NCBI GenBank assembly: GCA_000403475.2 | Contig: KE159796.1 | Location: 304,781-368,780, forward strand | Reading direction: 5' to 3' | Length of the DNA stretch: 64,000 nucleotides | Origin: Lachnospiraceae bacterium MD308 | GTDB lineage: Bacteria > Bacillota > Clostridia > Lachnospirales > Lachnospiraceae | In this document: positions 1-10,012 of the stretch, piece by piece | Layout: the number at the start of each line of letters is the position of its first letter | How positions within the stretch are numbered: position 1 is the first letter of the stretch | The notes under the pieces: generated by a model | The model's input: the letters and a program-made list of their open reading frames with translations, nothing else | Told to the model about the DNA's origin: nothing | Databases searched by the model: none | Position numbers and translations under genes: made by a program

Positions 1-19
1 ATAATGAAGGAGAATGATT

Positions 20-691
20 ATGGGTATGATATCCTACATTAAGCAAGAGATTCAGGTCATAAGAGAACGTGACCCGGCCATTAAGTCCAATATGGAAGTG
101 TTTTTGTATCCCAGTTTTAAGGCGATCATTGCTTATCGGATTGCGCATAAGCTGTATGTTAAAAAGCATTATTTTCTTGCGCGCTGGGTGTCTCAGAAGG
201 CGGTGAGAAAGACCGGGATTGAGATTCATCCGGGAGCAAAGATTGGGAAGGGGTTGTTTATTGACCACGGAAGCGGAGTTATCATCGGTGAGACGGCGGA
301 GCTTGGGGATAATGTGACGCTGTACCAGGGCGTGACTCTCGGTGGTACAGGAAAAGAACAGGGAAAGCGGCACCCTACACTTAAAGATAATGTGATGGTG
401 AGCGCGGGGGCGAAGGTTTTGGGTTCTTTTACCATCGGGGAGAATTCGAAGATCGGCGCAGGCTCAGTGGTGCTCAAGGAGGTTCCGCCTAACTGTACGG
501 TGGTTGGAGTGCCGGGGCGTATCGTGAAGCGGGACGATGTAAAGATTCCCCGCTCGGATATGGATCAGGTGCATCTGCCCGACCCTATAACCAGCGATAT
601 CCGTGAGCTGCAGGCAGACAATATGCGTCTGCACAGGCGGCTTAGAGAGATGGAGAGGCGCAGAAAGACAGAGAATGGAGAAGGAAAGTAA
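20..691 (+). CDS. cysE: Serine O-acetyltransferase
   Basis: It transfers acetyl from acetyl-CoA to L-serine, giving O-acetylserine for cysteine synthesis in the cytoplasm. The 223-residue protein has an N-terminal helical part (DPAIKSNMEVFLYPSFKA) followed by left-handed beta-helix hexapeptide repeats with the family signature IDHGSGVIIGETAELGD and GVTLGGTGK, then a basic and acidic coiled tail. An ATG at 14 is in frame but sits on the Shine-Dalgarno (aaggaga, 7-13), so the ATG at 20 is preferred. It is first in a run with cysS, mrnC, rlmB and a sigma gene, the order known from Bacillus. The promoter lies outside the window. Confidence 0.95.
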   Translation: MGMISYIKQEIQVIRERDPAIKSNMEVFLYPSFKAIIAYRIAHKLYVKKHYFLARWVSQKAVRKTGIEIHPGAKIGKGLFIDHGSGVIIGETAELGDNVTLYQGVTLGGTGKEQGKRHPTLKDNVMVSAGAKVLGSFTIGENSKIGAGSVVLKEVPPNCTVVGVPGRIVKRDDVKIPRSDMDQVHLPDPITSDIRELQADNMRLHRRLREMERRRKTENGEGK

Positions 692-717
692 AAAAGATAA
701 AAGGAGAGATGACAATA

Positions 718-2124
718 ATGAAGATATTTAATACACTGTCAAAATCAAAACAGGAGTTTGTACCCTTAGAGGAGAACAAAGTCAAGATGTATGTATGCGG
801 CCCCACCGTATATAATTTTATTCATATCGGTAATGCAAGGCCGATGATTGTATTTGACACAGTCAGAAGATACTTTGAGTACAAAGGCTATGACGTTAAT
901 TTTGTATCCAATTTTACCGACGTGGATGACAAGATCATAAAAAAAGCGATTGAGGAAGGCGTGACTTCCGACGAGGTATCTAAACGCTTTATTGCAGAGT
1001 GCAAGAAGGATATGGAGGGTATGAACATCAAGCCTGCCACGAAGCATCCGCTGGCAACAGAGGAGATTGACGGCATGGTGGAGATGATCAAGACTTTAAT
1101 TGACCAGGGATTCGCTTATGAGAAAAACGGTACGGTCTACTACCGTACAAGGAAGTTTGAGGAGTACGGCAAGCTCTCCCACAAGAATCTTGATGACTTG
1201 CGTTCCGGTGAACGTTCTCTCCTGGTGACAGGTGAGGACGAGAAAGAGGATGCTCTTGATTTTGTGCTCTGGAAGCCGAAGAAGGAGGGAGAGCCTTTCT
1301 GGGTATCACCCTGGAGCGAGGGACGTCCGGGCTGGCATATTGAGTGTTCGGTGATGTCGAAAAAATATCTGGGAGAGCAGATTGATATCCATGCCGGCGG
1401 TGAAGATCTGGTATTTCCACATCATGAGAATGAGATTGCGCAGAGTGAAGCGGCCAACGGAAAAGAGTTCTCCCGTTACTGGATGCATAACGCATTTTTA
1501 AATATTGACAATCACAAAATGAGCAAGTCTCTCGGCAACTTCCGGACAGTTCGGGAGATTTCCGAGCAGTATGACTTGCAGGTGCTTCGCTTTTTCATGC
1601 TCAGCGCTCATTACAGGAGCCCGCTGAACTTTAGCGCAGACCTGATGGAAGCGTCAAAGAGTGGTCTTGAGCGTATCGTGAACGCGGCAGATAACTTAAA
1701 ATTCCTTATGGGAAATGCGAAAAGCGATTGTATGACAGAGGCGGAAAAAGAGCTTTTTGCAAAGACAGAGGAGTTCGTACAGGGCTTTGAGCGGGCCATG
1801 GAGGATGACTTTAATACTGCAGACGCTGTGGCGGCAGTGTTTGAACTGGTAAAATATACAAACACCAATACGAACCAGGAGAGCTCTAAAGAGTATTTGC
1901 AAATGCTGCTTGAGCGTCTTGTGAAACTTACCGATGTTCTTGGACTGATTGTTAATAAGGAAGAGGATATTCTTGATGAGGAGATTGAAAAATTAATTGA
2001 AGAGCGGCAGGCAGCCCGCAAGGCGAAGGATTTTAAAAGGGCGGATGCAATCCGCGATGAATTACTGGAAAAGGGAATCATATTGAAGGATACAAGAGAA
2101 GGGGTGCAATGGAAGAGAGCGTAG
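718..2124 (+). CDS. cysS: Cysteinyl-tRNA synthetase
   Basis: Class I synthetase that charges tRNA-Cys. The 468-residue length is normal. Visible are the zinc-binding CGPTVYN near residue 28, the HIGH-type motif HIGNARP, the Zn/His region HAGGEDLVFPHHENE and the KMSKS loop, followed by the helical DALR-like anticodon region. The ATG at 709 overlaps the ribosome site (aaggaga, 701-707), so 718 is chosen. It follows cysE by 26 nt, coupling cysteine supply and cysteine use. Its 3' end overlaps mrnC by 16 nt. Confidence 0.97.
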   Translation: MKIFNTLSKSKQEFVPLEENKVKMYVCGPTVYNFIHIGNARPMIVFDTVRRYFEYKGYDVNFVSNFTDVDDKIIKKAIEEGVTSDEVSKRFIAECKKDMEGMNIKPATKHPLATEEIDGMVEMIKTLIDQGFAYEKNGTVYYRTRKFEEYGKLSHKNLDDLRSGERSLLVTGEDEKEDALDFVLWKPKKEGEPFWVSPWSEGRPGWHIECSVMSKKYLGEQIDIHAGGEDLVFPHHENEIAQSEAANGKEFSRYWMHNAFLNIDNHKMSKSLGNFRTVREISEQYDLQVLRFFMLSAHYRSPLNFSADLMEASKSGLERIVNAADNLKFLMGNAKSDCMTEAEKELFAKTEEFVQGFERAMEDDFNTADAVAAVFELVKYTNTNTNQESSKEYLQMLLERLVKLTDVLGLIVNKEEDILDEEIEKLIEERQAARKAKDFKRADAIRDELLEKGIILKDTREGVQWKRA

Positions 2125-2564
2125 TATGGCAGTTTGATACATGTATGAAGGAGATGCTGGGGATGAAAGAGGTGGATGTGAGAGAATATTCACCTCTTAC
2201 TCTGGCTTACATCGGCGACAGCATCTATGACCTGATCATCAAGTCCGTTGTAGTAAATGAGGGGAACCGGCCGGTTAAGGAGCTTCACCGGCAGACTAGC
2301 CGTTTTGTGAAAGCTTCTGCGCAGTCGCAGATGATGCGGGTGCTGCAGGACAAGCTTACGGAGGAAGAACACGGAGTCTATAAACGGGGAAGGAATGCGA
2401 AGAGTGTCTCTCCGGCGAAGAATCAGTCGGTCACGGATTACCGGAGGGCGACAGGCTTTGAGGCACTCATGGGATATCTTTATCTGAACAGGGAGTGGGA
2501 GCGGATGCTGGAATTGGTGAAGGCAGGATTAGAGAGTTTAGAGAAAGCAAAAGGAGAGGTATGA
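2109..2564 (+). CDS. mrnC: Mini-ribonuclease III
   Basis: This is an RNase III catalytic domain without the dsRNA-binding domain. In Bacillus the family matures the ends of 23S rRNA. The RNase III signature region is PLTLAYIGDSIYDLIIKS near residue 28, and the second acidic cluster is in FEALMGYLYL. At 151 residues it is the usual size. The start lies inside the cysS 3' end and the stop overlaps the rlmB start as ATGA, so the three genes should be translationally coupled. The cysS-mrnC-rlmB order supports the call. Confidence 0.93.
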   Translation: MEESVVWQFDTCMKEMLGMKEVDVREYSPLTLAYIGDSIYDLIIKSVVVNEGNRPVKELHRQTSRFVKASAQSQMMRVLQDKLTEEEHGVYKRGRNAKSVSPAKNQSVTDYRRATGFEALMGYLYLNREWERMLELVKAGLESLEKAKGEV

Positions 2565-3316
2565 GAGAAGAGACAAAGGTTAATGAAAATATCATTGAAG
2601 GGCGCAATGCGGTGCTGGAAGCGTTTCGTGCAGGAAAACCCATCGACAAACTGTTTGTGTTAGACGGGTGCACAGACGGGCCTGTCCGCACGATTGTGCG
2701 GGAGGCGAAAAAGCATGATGTGATCTTGCAGTATGTGTCAAAGGAACGGCTTACCCAGCTTTCGGAGACAGGGAAGCATCAGGGCGTGGTCGCTTTTGCG
2801 GCGGCATATGAGTACAGTGAGGTGGAGGATATGCTTGCTTTGGCAAAGGAGCGGGGAGAGGAGCCGTTCTTGATCCTTTTGGACAATATTGAAGACCCCC
2901 ACAACCTGGGCGCTATCATTCGTACGGCGAACCTTGCCGGAGCCCACGGGGTGATCATCCCGAAGCGGCGGGCAGTGGGTCTTACAGCCACGGTGGCGAA
3001 GACATCGGCAGGTGCTCTCAACTATACGCCGGTTGCCAAGGTAACGAACTTAAAAAAGACCATGGAGGAGCTGAAGGAGAAAGGTTTGTGGTTTGTCTGT
3101 GCAGATATGGGCGGTGAGCAGATGTACAGGCTCAACCTGACAGGCCCGATCGGACTCGTGGTGGGCAGTGAAGGCGAGGGGGTAAGCCGCCTGGTGAAGG
3201 AAAACTGTGATTTTACTGCTGGCATTCCCATGAAGGGGGAGATTGATTCACTCAATGCGTCTGTGGCAGCGGGAGTGCTTGCGTATGAGATTGTAAGGCA
3301 GAGGCTGTGTCGATGA
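2561..3316 (+). CDS. rlmB: 23S rRNA (guanosine-2'-O-)-methyltransferase, RlmB/TrmH (SpoU) family
   Basis: AdoMet-dependent ribose methyltransferase of the trefoil-knot SPOUT class. The 251-residue protein has the N-terminal substrate-binding domain (IIEGRNAVLEAFRAGKPIDKLFV) and the knot motifs DNIEDPHNLGAIIRTANLAG, VGSEGEGVSRL and IPMKGEIDSLNASVAAGVLAYE. The chosen ATG follows aaaggagaggt and overlaps the mrnC stop. A longer in-frame upstream extension exists but would lie inside mrnC and has no ribosome site. RlmB is the positional expectation; other TrmH-type targets cannot be excluded. Confidence 0.9.
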   Translation: MREETKVNENIIEGRNAVLEAFRAGKPIDKLFVLDGCTDGPVRTIVREAKKHDVILQYVSKERLTQLSETGKHQGVVAFAAAYEYSEVEDMLALAKERGEEPFLILLDNIEDPHNLGAIIRTANLAGAHGVIIPKRRAVGLTATVAKTSAGALNYTPVAKVTNLKKTMEELKEKGLWFVCADMGGEQMYRLNLTGPIGLVVGSEGEGVSRLVKENCDFTAGIPMKGEIDSLNASVAAGVLAYEIVRQRLCR

Positions 3317-3918
3317 ATTGCTATAAACAGATGACGGATGAGCAGCTTATTGAAAAGCTCAGAGAAGGTGACTCGGGCATTATCGATTACCTGATGGAAA
3401 AATATAAAAATACCGTTCGTAAAGAGGCCAACGCCATGTACCTTTTGGGAGGGGAGAATGACGACCTGATTCAAGAAGGGATGATTGGTCTGTTTAAGGC
3501 GGTGCAGGATTATGACCTGAAACAAGGAGCTTCTTTTTTTAGTTTTGCGAAGTTATGTATAACAAGACAGATGTATTCTGCGATTGAGGCATCCAGGCGA
3601 AAAAAGCATGGACCGCTCAACAGTTATGTCTCTTTTTATGAACAGGGAGAAGATGAAAGCTCTCTTGCGGATACAATGGAGGCAGGCGGGGAGAGCAATC
3701 CGGAGGAGCTGTTTGTGAGTCAGGAGTATGTAAGAATTCTGCAAAGCCGTCTTGAGGAGAGCTTAAGCGACTTGGAAAACCGGGTGCTTTACCTTCACCT
3801 GATGGGGACAGATTACAAGACGATCGCAAGGCTTTTAGATAAAAGCCCCAAGACGGTAGACAATGCGCTTCAGAGGATAAAAAATAAGACGGAAAAGATA
3901 TTGGAAAAAGAATCATGA
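3313..3918 (+). CDS. sigH: RNA polymerase sigma factor, SigH (Spo0H)-like
   Basis: Sigma-70 family protein of 201 residues. Region 2 is recognisable as YLMEKYKNTVRKEANAMY followed by DDLIQEGMIGLFKAVQDYD and FAKLCITRQMYSAIEASRRKK. Region 4 is LEESLSDLENRVLYLHLMG with the helix-turn-helix DYKTIARLLDKSPKTVDNALQRIKNK. SigH in Bacillus drives early sporulation and stationary-phase genes, and its position after rlmB matches. The start ATG overlaps the rlmB stop as ATGA; a GTG at 3307 is possible. The small yacP/rae1 gene usual at this place is absent. Confidence 0.85.
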   Translation: MNCYKQMTDEQLIEKLREGDSGIIDYLMEKYKNTVRKEANAMYLLGGENDDLIQEGMIGLFKAVQDYDLKQGASFFSFAKLCITRQMYSAIEASRRKKHGPLNSYVSFYEQGEDESSLADTMEAGGESNPEELFVSQEYVRILQSRLEESLSDLENRVLYLHLMGTDYKTIARLLDKSPKTVDNALQRIKNKTEKILEKES

Positions 3919-3996
3919 AGTATATTGACAAACTACCCCTATGTATTGTATATTATTAATGTTGCAGATTACATAAATGATGTGGTTTGCTTCTAA

Positions 3997-4069
<73 letters not shown>

Positions 4070-4096
4070 TTTACATGTAGGTGAGACATAAGAAAA

Positions 4097-4121
4097 CTCT
4101 TGAGTATTCAAGGGTTTTTTT
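4097..4121 (+). terminator. Rho-independent terminator after tRNA-Thr
   Basis: Stem CTCTTGA/TCAAGGG with a GTAT loop and one G-U pair, followed by seven T. It should end the tRNA transcript before the MATE gene. Confidence 0.8.
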
Positions 4122-4148
4122 GTGCATATCAGCAAAGGAGGGAAGATT

Positions 4149-5480
4149 ATGAAGTTACAAAAGACGATGACGGAGGGACCTATCTGGAAGAATATCTTAT
4201 CGTTTTCGGTTCCGTTAATTCTTGGAAATCTGTTCCAGCAGCTCTACAATACGGTGGACTCTGTTATTGTGGGGAATTATATCGGCAGTGAGGCGCTGGC
4301 GGCAGTAGGTTCTAGCGGAGCTATCATCAACCTGCTGGTAGGATTTTGCATCGGAGCATCGGCAGGCGCAGGGGTCGTGATTTCCCAGTTTTTTGGGGCG
4401 AAGGATAATGGGGGAGTGGAAAAAGCAGTCCATACGACTATTGCGATTGCAGTTTTTGCAGGAGCGATTGTGAGTATTGCGGGCGTATTTTTGTCTCCGG
4501 TTATCCTGCGGGCAATGGGGACGCCTGAGGAGGTGTTTGGTCCGGCGGTAACGTATCTTAAGATATTTTTTGGAGGGATGATATTCTCTGTTATATATAA
4601 TATGTCTGCTGGTATACTGAATGCGGTGGGGAATTCTAAGCGGTCATTGATGTATCTGGTAATAGCGGCGGTTTCCAATATATTTTTAGACCTGCTGTTC
4701 GTTGTCGTGTTTAAGATGGGAGTTGAAGGAGTTGCCCTTGCGACTGATATCGGACAGTTTATCTCCTGTATCTTCATTATCCGGTTCCTGGTGCGAAGCC
4801 AGGACGTATACCGTCTTAAGCTTCGGAATGTTCGGTTTTATGACAATCTGCTTGGGAAGATATTAAAAATCGGGCTGCCCACAGGGATTCAAAATATTGT
4901 AATCTCCCTGTCCAACGTGGTTGTCCAGTCCAGCGTCAACGGCTTTGGTGCGGCAGCCATGGCCGGATTTGCCGCGTATATAAAAATCGACGGCTTCAAT
5001 ATCCTTCCGGTACTTAGTTTTAGCATGGCGGCGACTACATTTGCCGGACAGAATGTAGGGGCGGGAAAATATGACAGGGTAAAGAGGGGCATGTATGTGT
5101 CGGTGGCTATGGGCGTGTGCTACACCATTTTCACGGGAACTCTGCTTATCTTGTTTGCTCCGCAGGTGATCGGTGTATTTAGCGGAAAAGAGGAAGTGGT
5201 GGCTTACGGGGTGTATATCCTGAAATTTTTCTGCCCTTTCTACTGGATGTTAGGTATCCTGCAAGTGCTTGCGGGAACAATACGGGGAGTGGGGAAGACC
5301 TTTCAGGCGATGGTGGTATTTTTGTTCTCTCTGTGCATCTTCCGGGTGGCCTGGATCTGGGGCGCGCTTCGCATTGCCCATGAGCTTTTTGGCGTGATGA
5401 CGGCGTATCCGGCTTCCTGGTGTGTGGGCATGATCATGATTCTTTTGTATGCGTGGAAAGGGAAATGGATGCCGGAGTGA
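4149..5480 (+). CDS. MATE family efflux transporter
   Basis: A multidrug/toxic compound extrusion antiporter of the inner membrane, 443 residues with about twelve hydrophobic segments in two similar halves. The family start pattern is clear (EGPIWKNILSFSVPLILGNL, then QQLYNTVDSVIVGNYIG), and the second half repeats it (ILKIGLPTGIQNIVISLSNVVVQ). The substrate cannot be told. The ATG follows aaaggaggg at 4134-4142; a GTG at 4122 lacks a site. It stands as a single gene behind the tRNA terminator. Confidence 0.9.
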   Translation: MKLQKTMTEGPIWKNILSFSVPLILGNLFQQLYNTVDSVIVGNYIGSEALAAVGSSGAIINLLVGFCIGASAGAGVVISQFFGAKDNGGVEKAVHTTIAIAVFAGAIVSIAGVFLSPVILRAMGTPEEVFGPAVTYLKIFFGGMIFSVIYNMSAGILNAVGNSKRSLMYLVIAAVSNIFLDLLFVVVFKMGVEGVALATDIGQFISCIFIIRFLVRSQDVYRLKLRNVRFYDNLLGKILKIGLPTGIQNIVISLSNVVVQSSVNGFGAAAMAGFAAYIKIDGFNILPVLSFSMAATTFAGQNVGAGKYDRVKRGMYVSVAMGVCYTIFTGTLLILFAPQVIGVFSGKEEVVAYGVYILKFFCPFYWMLGILQVLAGTIRGVGKTFQAMVVFLFSLCIFRVAWIWGALRIAHELFGVMTAYPASWCVGMIMILLYAWKGKWMPE

Positions 5481-5576
5481 TGAAAAAAGTATTGCAATCC
5501 TGCCTGGAAAGGTATATCTTTAAAACAGTTTCATGCAAATGAGACATACTAATGAAGGAAAGAGAGTTAAACATTT

Positions 5577-6935
5577 ATGAAGAGAGAAGGATTTAAGTCT
5601 CGCCTGGGCTTTTTATTAGTCAGTGCGGGATGTGCGGTTGGAATTGGAAATGTATGGAGATTCCCTTATGTGGCCGGGCAGAATGGCGGCGGTATCTTTG
5701 TGCTGCTGTATCTTTTGTTCCTGGTCTGTATGGGTATGCCGGTGCTCACCATGGAGCTGGCGGTAGGGCGTGCCAGCAGGAAAAGTGCGGTGCTTGGTTA
5801 TAAGGCACTTGAAAAACCGGGGAGCAAGTGGCATATCCACGGGTGGTTCTGTATCTTTGGATGTTATATGTTGATGATGTATTATACAACGGTATCAGGA
5901 TGGATGGTCAGCTACTTTTTTAAATTTGCAGCCGGGACATTTAAGTCGTCCATGGGAGCAGAGGAAGTAGGAGCAGTATTTTCAGAGCTTTTGGCTTCTC
6001 CGGCGGAGATGGGGGTCTGGATGGGACTTACGGTCATTCTGGGATTTTTTGTATGTTCCAGAGGGTTACAGAACGGACTTGAGAAGATTAGTAAATTCAT
6101 GATGGCGGCGCTTCTGGTGTTGATTCTGGTGCTGGCGGCTCACAGTGTACTTCTTTCCGGCGCAGCGGAAGGCGTCTCTTTCTATCTTGTGCCCAGTATT
6201 GAGAAAGTAAAAAGTGTAGGGCTTACGAACGTGATTACAGAAGCTATGAACCAGTCATTTTTCACGTTGAGTCTTGGAATCGCTGCTATGGAGATATTCG
6301 GAAGCTATATGACCAAAGCTCATACACTTCCGGGGGAGGCGCTTCGAATCTGCGGGCTGGATACTTTTGTGGCGATCATGTCAGGGCTTATTATCTTTCC
6401 TGCTTGTTTTTCTTATGGAGTGCAGCCGGACGCAGGCCCTTCACTGATCTTTGTGACACTGCCTAATGTATTTGTGAATATGGCCGGAGGACGTATATGG
6501 GGAGCGTTATTTTTCATGTTTATGACTTTTGCAAGCTTTTCAACGGTTATGGCTGTATTTGAGAATATTATCTCTTTTGCAGTGGATATGTTTGGGACGA
6601 GCCGGAAGAAAGCAGTGCTTATTAACGGCGTGATCGTGCTGATCGCCAGTCTTCCCTGCGTGCTTGGCTATAATGTGTGGAGCAGCCTGCGCCTTATCGG
6701 GGGACGGGATGTGCTTGACAGCGAGGATTTTATCGTCAGCAACCTGCTCTTGCCAATCGGGTCTCTGATTTACCTTTTGTTCTGTGTTACCCGGTTTGGC
6801 TGGGGATTTGATAAATATTACGAGGAGTGTAATGAGGGAGAGGGACTTAAGTTTTCAAAAGCATTAAAGCCGTATTTCCAGTTTGTGCTTCCGGTGCTTA
6901 TCGTGGCCATCATTCTGCAGGGGCTGCTTCGCTAA
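5577..6935 (+). CDS. Sodium-dependent transporter, NSS (SNF) family
   Basis: A LeuT-fold Na+ symporter, probably for amino acids. The 452-residue protein opens with the family signature SRLGFLLVSAGCAVGIGNVWRFPY (split here only by reading), including the unwound TM1 with GIGNVWRFP, followed by GGIFVLLYLLFLVCMGMPVLTMELAVG. About eleven membrane segments are visible. Substrate is not determined by sequence; bacterial relatives carry tryptophan, tyrosine, leucine or alanine. It is read singly, with a weak aaggaaag site upstream. Confidence 0.9.
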   Translation: MKREGFKSRLGFLLVSAGCAVGIGNVWRFPYVAGQNGGGIFVLLYLLFLVCMGMPVLTMELAVGRASRKSAVLGYKALEKPGSKWHIHGWFCIFGCYMLMMYYTTVSGWMVSYFFKFAAGTFKSSMGAEEVGAVFSELLASPAEMGVWMGLTVILGFFVCSRGLQNGLEKISKFMMAALLVLILVLAAHSVLLSGAAEGVSFYLVPSIEKVKSVGLTNVITEAMNQSFFTLSLGIAAMEIFGSYMTKAHTLPGEALRICGLDTFVAIMSGLIIFPACFSYGVQPDAGPSLIFVTLPNVFVNMAGGRIWGALFFMFMTFASFSTVMAVFENIISFAVDMFGTSRKKAVLINGVIVLIASLPCVLGYNVWSSLRLIGGRDVLDSEDFIVSNLLLPIGSLIYLLFCVTRFGWGFDKYYEECNEGEGLKFSKALKPYFQFVLPVLIVAIILQGLLR

Positions 6936-6983
6936 ATTCGGTCAGCTTTCGGTCAGGAAAGAGATGCGGGATTGAGGTGCATT

Positions 6984-8201
6984 ATGGATTATGAATTGTT
7001 GTTGAATGAAGTGCTGGGCATCGGGAAAGAGATGATCAAGAGCGGTGCCGAAACGGACCGGGCAGAAGACAGTATGTACCGGATGCTTTTGAGCTATGAT
7101 ATCGAGCAGTGCAATATATTTGCCATACAGAGCGATATCCAGGCGACCATCAAGCCCAGGGACGGACATTTTATCACCCAGATCCGGCGGGTTCATAAGG
7201 TGGGTTTCAATTATGACCGGCTGGACTATCTGAACAATCTATCCCGGTACATCTGTAAGAATAAGCCTTCCGTGGAAGAGATTCGTGAGCGGTTCGAAGA
7301 GGTTATAGGACGCAAGTCCCAGCCTTTGTACTTAAAATATTTGTCGGCGATTCTTGGGGGGATTGGGTTCGGCGTGTATTTCGGCTGTGATTTCATGGAT
7401 TCTTTTGTGGGGACATTTATCTGTGCTGCTTTTATCGTGTATATGGGAAATGTCCTCGACAAGAGGGGATATAATTTGGTGGTGTATAATCTGACGCTTG
7501 CGTTTTTGTCATCGGCTGCGGTGTTTCTTGCCGGCAAGGCGGGACTTGGAAATCATCCGGACAGGATTGTGCTGGGGCTTAATATGGTGTTGATCAGCGG
7601 ACTTGGGGTCGCCAACGGTATCCGTGACGTGTTGAAGCGGGCGTTTTTATCCGGACTTCTTAATATCGTCAATTCTTTTTTGGGAGCGGTGGCCATCGCC
7701 TGTGGAACCGGTCTTGCCATCGTGCTTTTCGAGGGAGAGATGTATGAGATGTACATTGCGCCAAGTATAGCCGTACAGCTTATTTCCTGCGGAGTGGCCA
7801 GTATGGGGTTTGCGCTTTTGTTCCAGGCGGCAACACGCCAGTCTATCTGGGCAGGCGTCGGCGGGGCCGGCAATTGCGGCATTTATCTTCTTGTACAGAA
7901 TATCTGGGGGAATAATTTTGCGGCGGTGATGGCGGGGGCGGCATTTGTAGCGGCTTACGCCTATATCATGTCCAGGGTACATCGTGCGCCGGCTACAATC
8001 TTTCTCACAACGTCGATTATGCCGGTCATCCCCGGTGCGACACTGTTTTATATGATGCATGGGTTTGTGCAGGCAGATTACAGGCTTGCCATGCAGCAGA
8101 CGATCTCGCTGGCTCAGACTTGCCTTGCGATTGCTTTCGGATTTCTTTTGGTGGAAATTGTGACTCGTCAGGAGAGCGGCAGGAGACAGCAGGGACAGTG
8201 A
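6984..8201 (+). CDS. Threonine/serine exporter ThrE-like protein (fused ThrE and ThrE_2 domains)
   Basis: Membrane protein of 405 residues. The N-terminal soluble part (IGKEMIKSGAETDRAEDSMYRML, split in two motifs) is typical of the DUF1212/ThrE domain, and the C-terminal half adds the DUF3815-like five-helix domain (AGVGGAGNCGIYLL, TTSIMPVIPGATLFYMMHG). In Corynebacterium ThrE exports threonine and serine. The chosen ATG has a gaggtg site; an upstream TTG (6972) is in frame. Many bacteria encode the two halves as separate genes, and here they form one chain. Confidence 0.85.
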   Translation: MDYELLLNEVLGIGKEMIKSGAETDRAEDSMYRMLLSYDIEQCNIFAIQSDIQATIKPRDGHFITQIRRVHKVGFNYDRLDYLNNLSRYICKNKPSVEEIRERFEEVIGRKSQPLYLKYLSAILGGIGFGVYFGCDFMDSFVGTFICAAFIVYMGNVLDKRGYNLVVYNLTLAFLSSAAVFLAGKAGLGNHPDRIVLGLNMVLISGLGVANGIRDVLKRAFLSGLLNIVNSFLGAVAIACGTGLAIVLFEGEMYEMYIAPSIAVQLISCGVASMGFALLFQAATRQSIWAGVGGAGNCGIYLLVQNIWGNNFAAVMAGAAFVAAYAYIMSRVHRAPATIFLTTSIMPVIPGATLFYMMHGFVQADYRLAMQQTISLAQTCLAIAFGFLLVEIVTRQESGRRQQGQ

Positions 8202-8314
8202 GCCTTCTGGGAAAATATGATGTAGCAGAGAGTGCAGGCGGGCGGAAATGAGCCTTGTCTACTTATATAAATTATGATAATATGGACGCATGGCAGAATA
8301 CAAGGAGGAAAAAT

Positions 8315-9982
8315 ATGGGAGAAGAGGTAGTTTCCAAAAATTTTATTGAGCAGGAGATAGATAAAGATCTGGCAGAAGGTGTCTATACAGAAGTATGTAC
8401 GAGATTTCCGCCGGAGCCCAACGGGTATTTGCATATCGGACACGCGAAGTCCATCATTTTAAATTCCGGGCTTGCGAAGAAATATAAAGGAACTTTCCAT
8501 CTGCGGTTCGATGATACGAATCCGACGAAGGAGGACATGGAATATGTAGAGTCCATCAAAGAGGATGTAGCATGGCTTGGCGCTGATTTTAAGGATCATC
8601 TTTTTTTTGCGTCGGATTATTTTGACGTGATGTATGACTGCGCAGTGAAGCTGATAAAGAAGGGGAAGGCGTATGTATGTGACCTGACGGCAGATGAGAT
8701 CCGCCAGTACCGGGGGACGCTTACCGAGCCTGGAAAAGACAGCCCTTACAGAAACCGCTCCGTTGAGGAGAACCTTGCTTTGTTCGAAGGAATGAAGAAC
8801 GGGGAGTACAAGGACGGGGAGAAGGTACTGCGGGCGAAGATTGACATGTCTTCACCGAACATCAATATGCGTGATCCGGTAATCTACCGGGTGGCCCGTA
8901 TGCCTCACCACAATACGGGGGATAAATGGTGTATCTACCCAATGTATGATTTTGCGCATCCGATCGAGGACGCAGTGGAAAAAATCACCCATTCGATTTG
9001 TACGTTGGAGTTTGAGGATCACAGGCCCCTCTATGACTGGGTGGTAAAGGAGTGTGAGTTTGACCCGGCGCCGCGCCAGATTGAGTTTGCGAAGCTTTAT
9101 CTGACGAATGTGGTGACCGGAAAGCGGTATATTAAGAAGTTAGTGCAGGACGGTATCGTGGATGGCTGGGATGACCCGCGTCTGGTGTCTATCGCGGCGC
9201 TAAGGAGAAGAGGCTTTACACCGGAGTCTCTTCGAATGTTCGTGGAGTTGTGCGGCGTGTCAAAGAGCCAGAGCTCCGTGGATTATGCCATGCTTGAGTA
9301 TTGCATCAGGGAGGACTTAAAGCTTAAAAAGCCCAGGATGATGGCGGTACTTGATCCGGTAAAGCTTATTATCGACAACTACCCGGAAGGGGAAGTGGAA
9401 TATTTAGAAGCAGACAATAACCTGGAAAATCCGGAGCTTGGAAAGCGCAGGCTGCCATTTTGCCGGGAGCTTTATATTGAGCGCGAGGACTTTATGATTG
9501 AGCCCCCGAAGAAATATTTCCGTCTGTTCCCAGGCAACGAGGTGCGTCTGATGAACGCATATTTTGTAAAATGTGAAAGTTATGAGACGGACGAGGCGGG
9601 TAATGTAACAGTTGTGCACTGTACCTACGACCCAGAGACGAAGTGCGGGACAGGGTTTACCGGAAGAAAGGTAAAGGGAACCATCCACTGGGTAGCAGCC
9701 CCTTACGCGAAGCAGGCACAAGTAAGGCTCTATGAGAATCTGGTAGATGAAGAGAAGGGTGTTTACAATAAAGAAGACGGTTCTTTGAATCTTAATCCGA
9801 ATTCTCTTGAGATTCGTAAAAACTGCTATGTGGAGGACAGCTTTGACGGTGCGAAGGGCCATGACAGCTTTCAGTTTGTGCGGAACGGGTATTTTTGCAT
9901 TGATTCGAAAGATTCAACGCCGGAGAACCTGGTGTTTAACCGGATCGTATCTTTGAAGAGCTCTTTTAAGCTACCGAAATAG
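8315..9982 (+). CDS. glnS: Glutaminyl-tRNA synthetase
   Basis: Class I synthetase charging tRNA-Gln, 555 residues. It has [17 protein letters not shown] (HIGH motif), [12 protein letters not shown], the GlnRS-specific [16 protein letters not shown], and the degenerate KMSKS site as VSKSQSS, followed by two beta-barrel anticodon domains. GlnRS in a clostridial genome means that Gln-tRNA can be made directly rather than only through GatCAB. The ATG follows acaaggaggaaaaat, and an in-frame GTG 60 nt upstream has no site. Confidence 0.96.
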   Translation: MGEEVVSKNFIEQEIDKDLAEGVYTEVCTRFPPEPNGYLHIGHAKSIILNSGLAKKYKGTFHLRFDDTNPTKEDMEYVESIKEDVAWLGADFKDHLFFASDYFDVMYDCAVKLIKKGKAYVCDLTADEIRQYRGTLTEPGKDSPYRNRSVEENLALFEGMKNGEYKDGEKVLRAKIDMSSPNINMRDPVIYRVARMPHHNTGDKWCIYPMYDFAHPIEDAVEKITHSICTLEFEDHRPLYDWVVKECEFDPAPRQIEFAKLYLTNVVTGKRYIKKLVQDGIVDGWDDPRLVSIAALRRRGFTPESLRMFVELCGVSKSQSSVDYAMLEYCIREDLKLKKPRMMAVLDPVKLIIDNYPEGEVEYLEADNNLENPELGKRRLPFCRELYIEREDFMIEPPKKYFRLFPGNEVRLMNAYFVKCESYETDEAGNVTVVHCTYDPETKCGTGFTGRKVKGTIHWVAAPYAKQAQVRLYENLVDEEKGVYNKEDGSLNLNPNSLEIRKNCYVEDSFDGAKGHDSFQFVRNGYFCIDSKDSTPENLVFNRIVSLKSSFKLPK

Positions 9983-10012
9983 TAATTGTATGATTTTGAT
10001 ATTGGAGATTTC

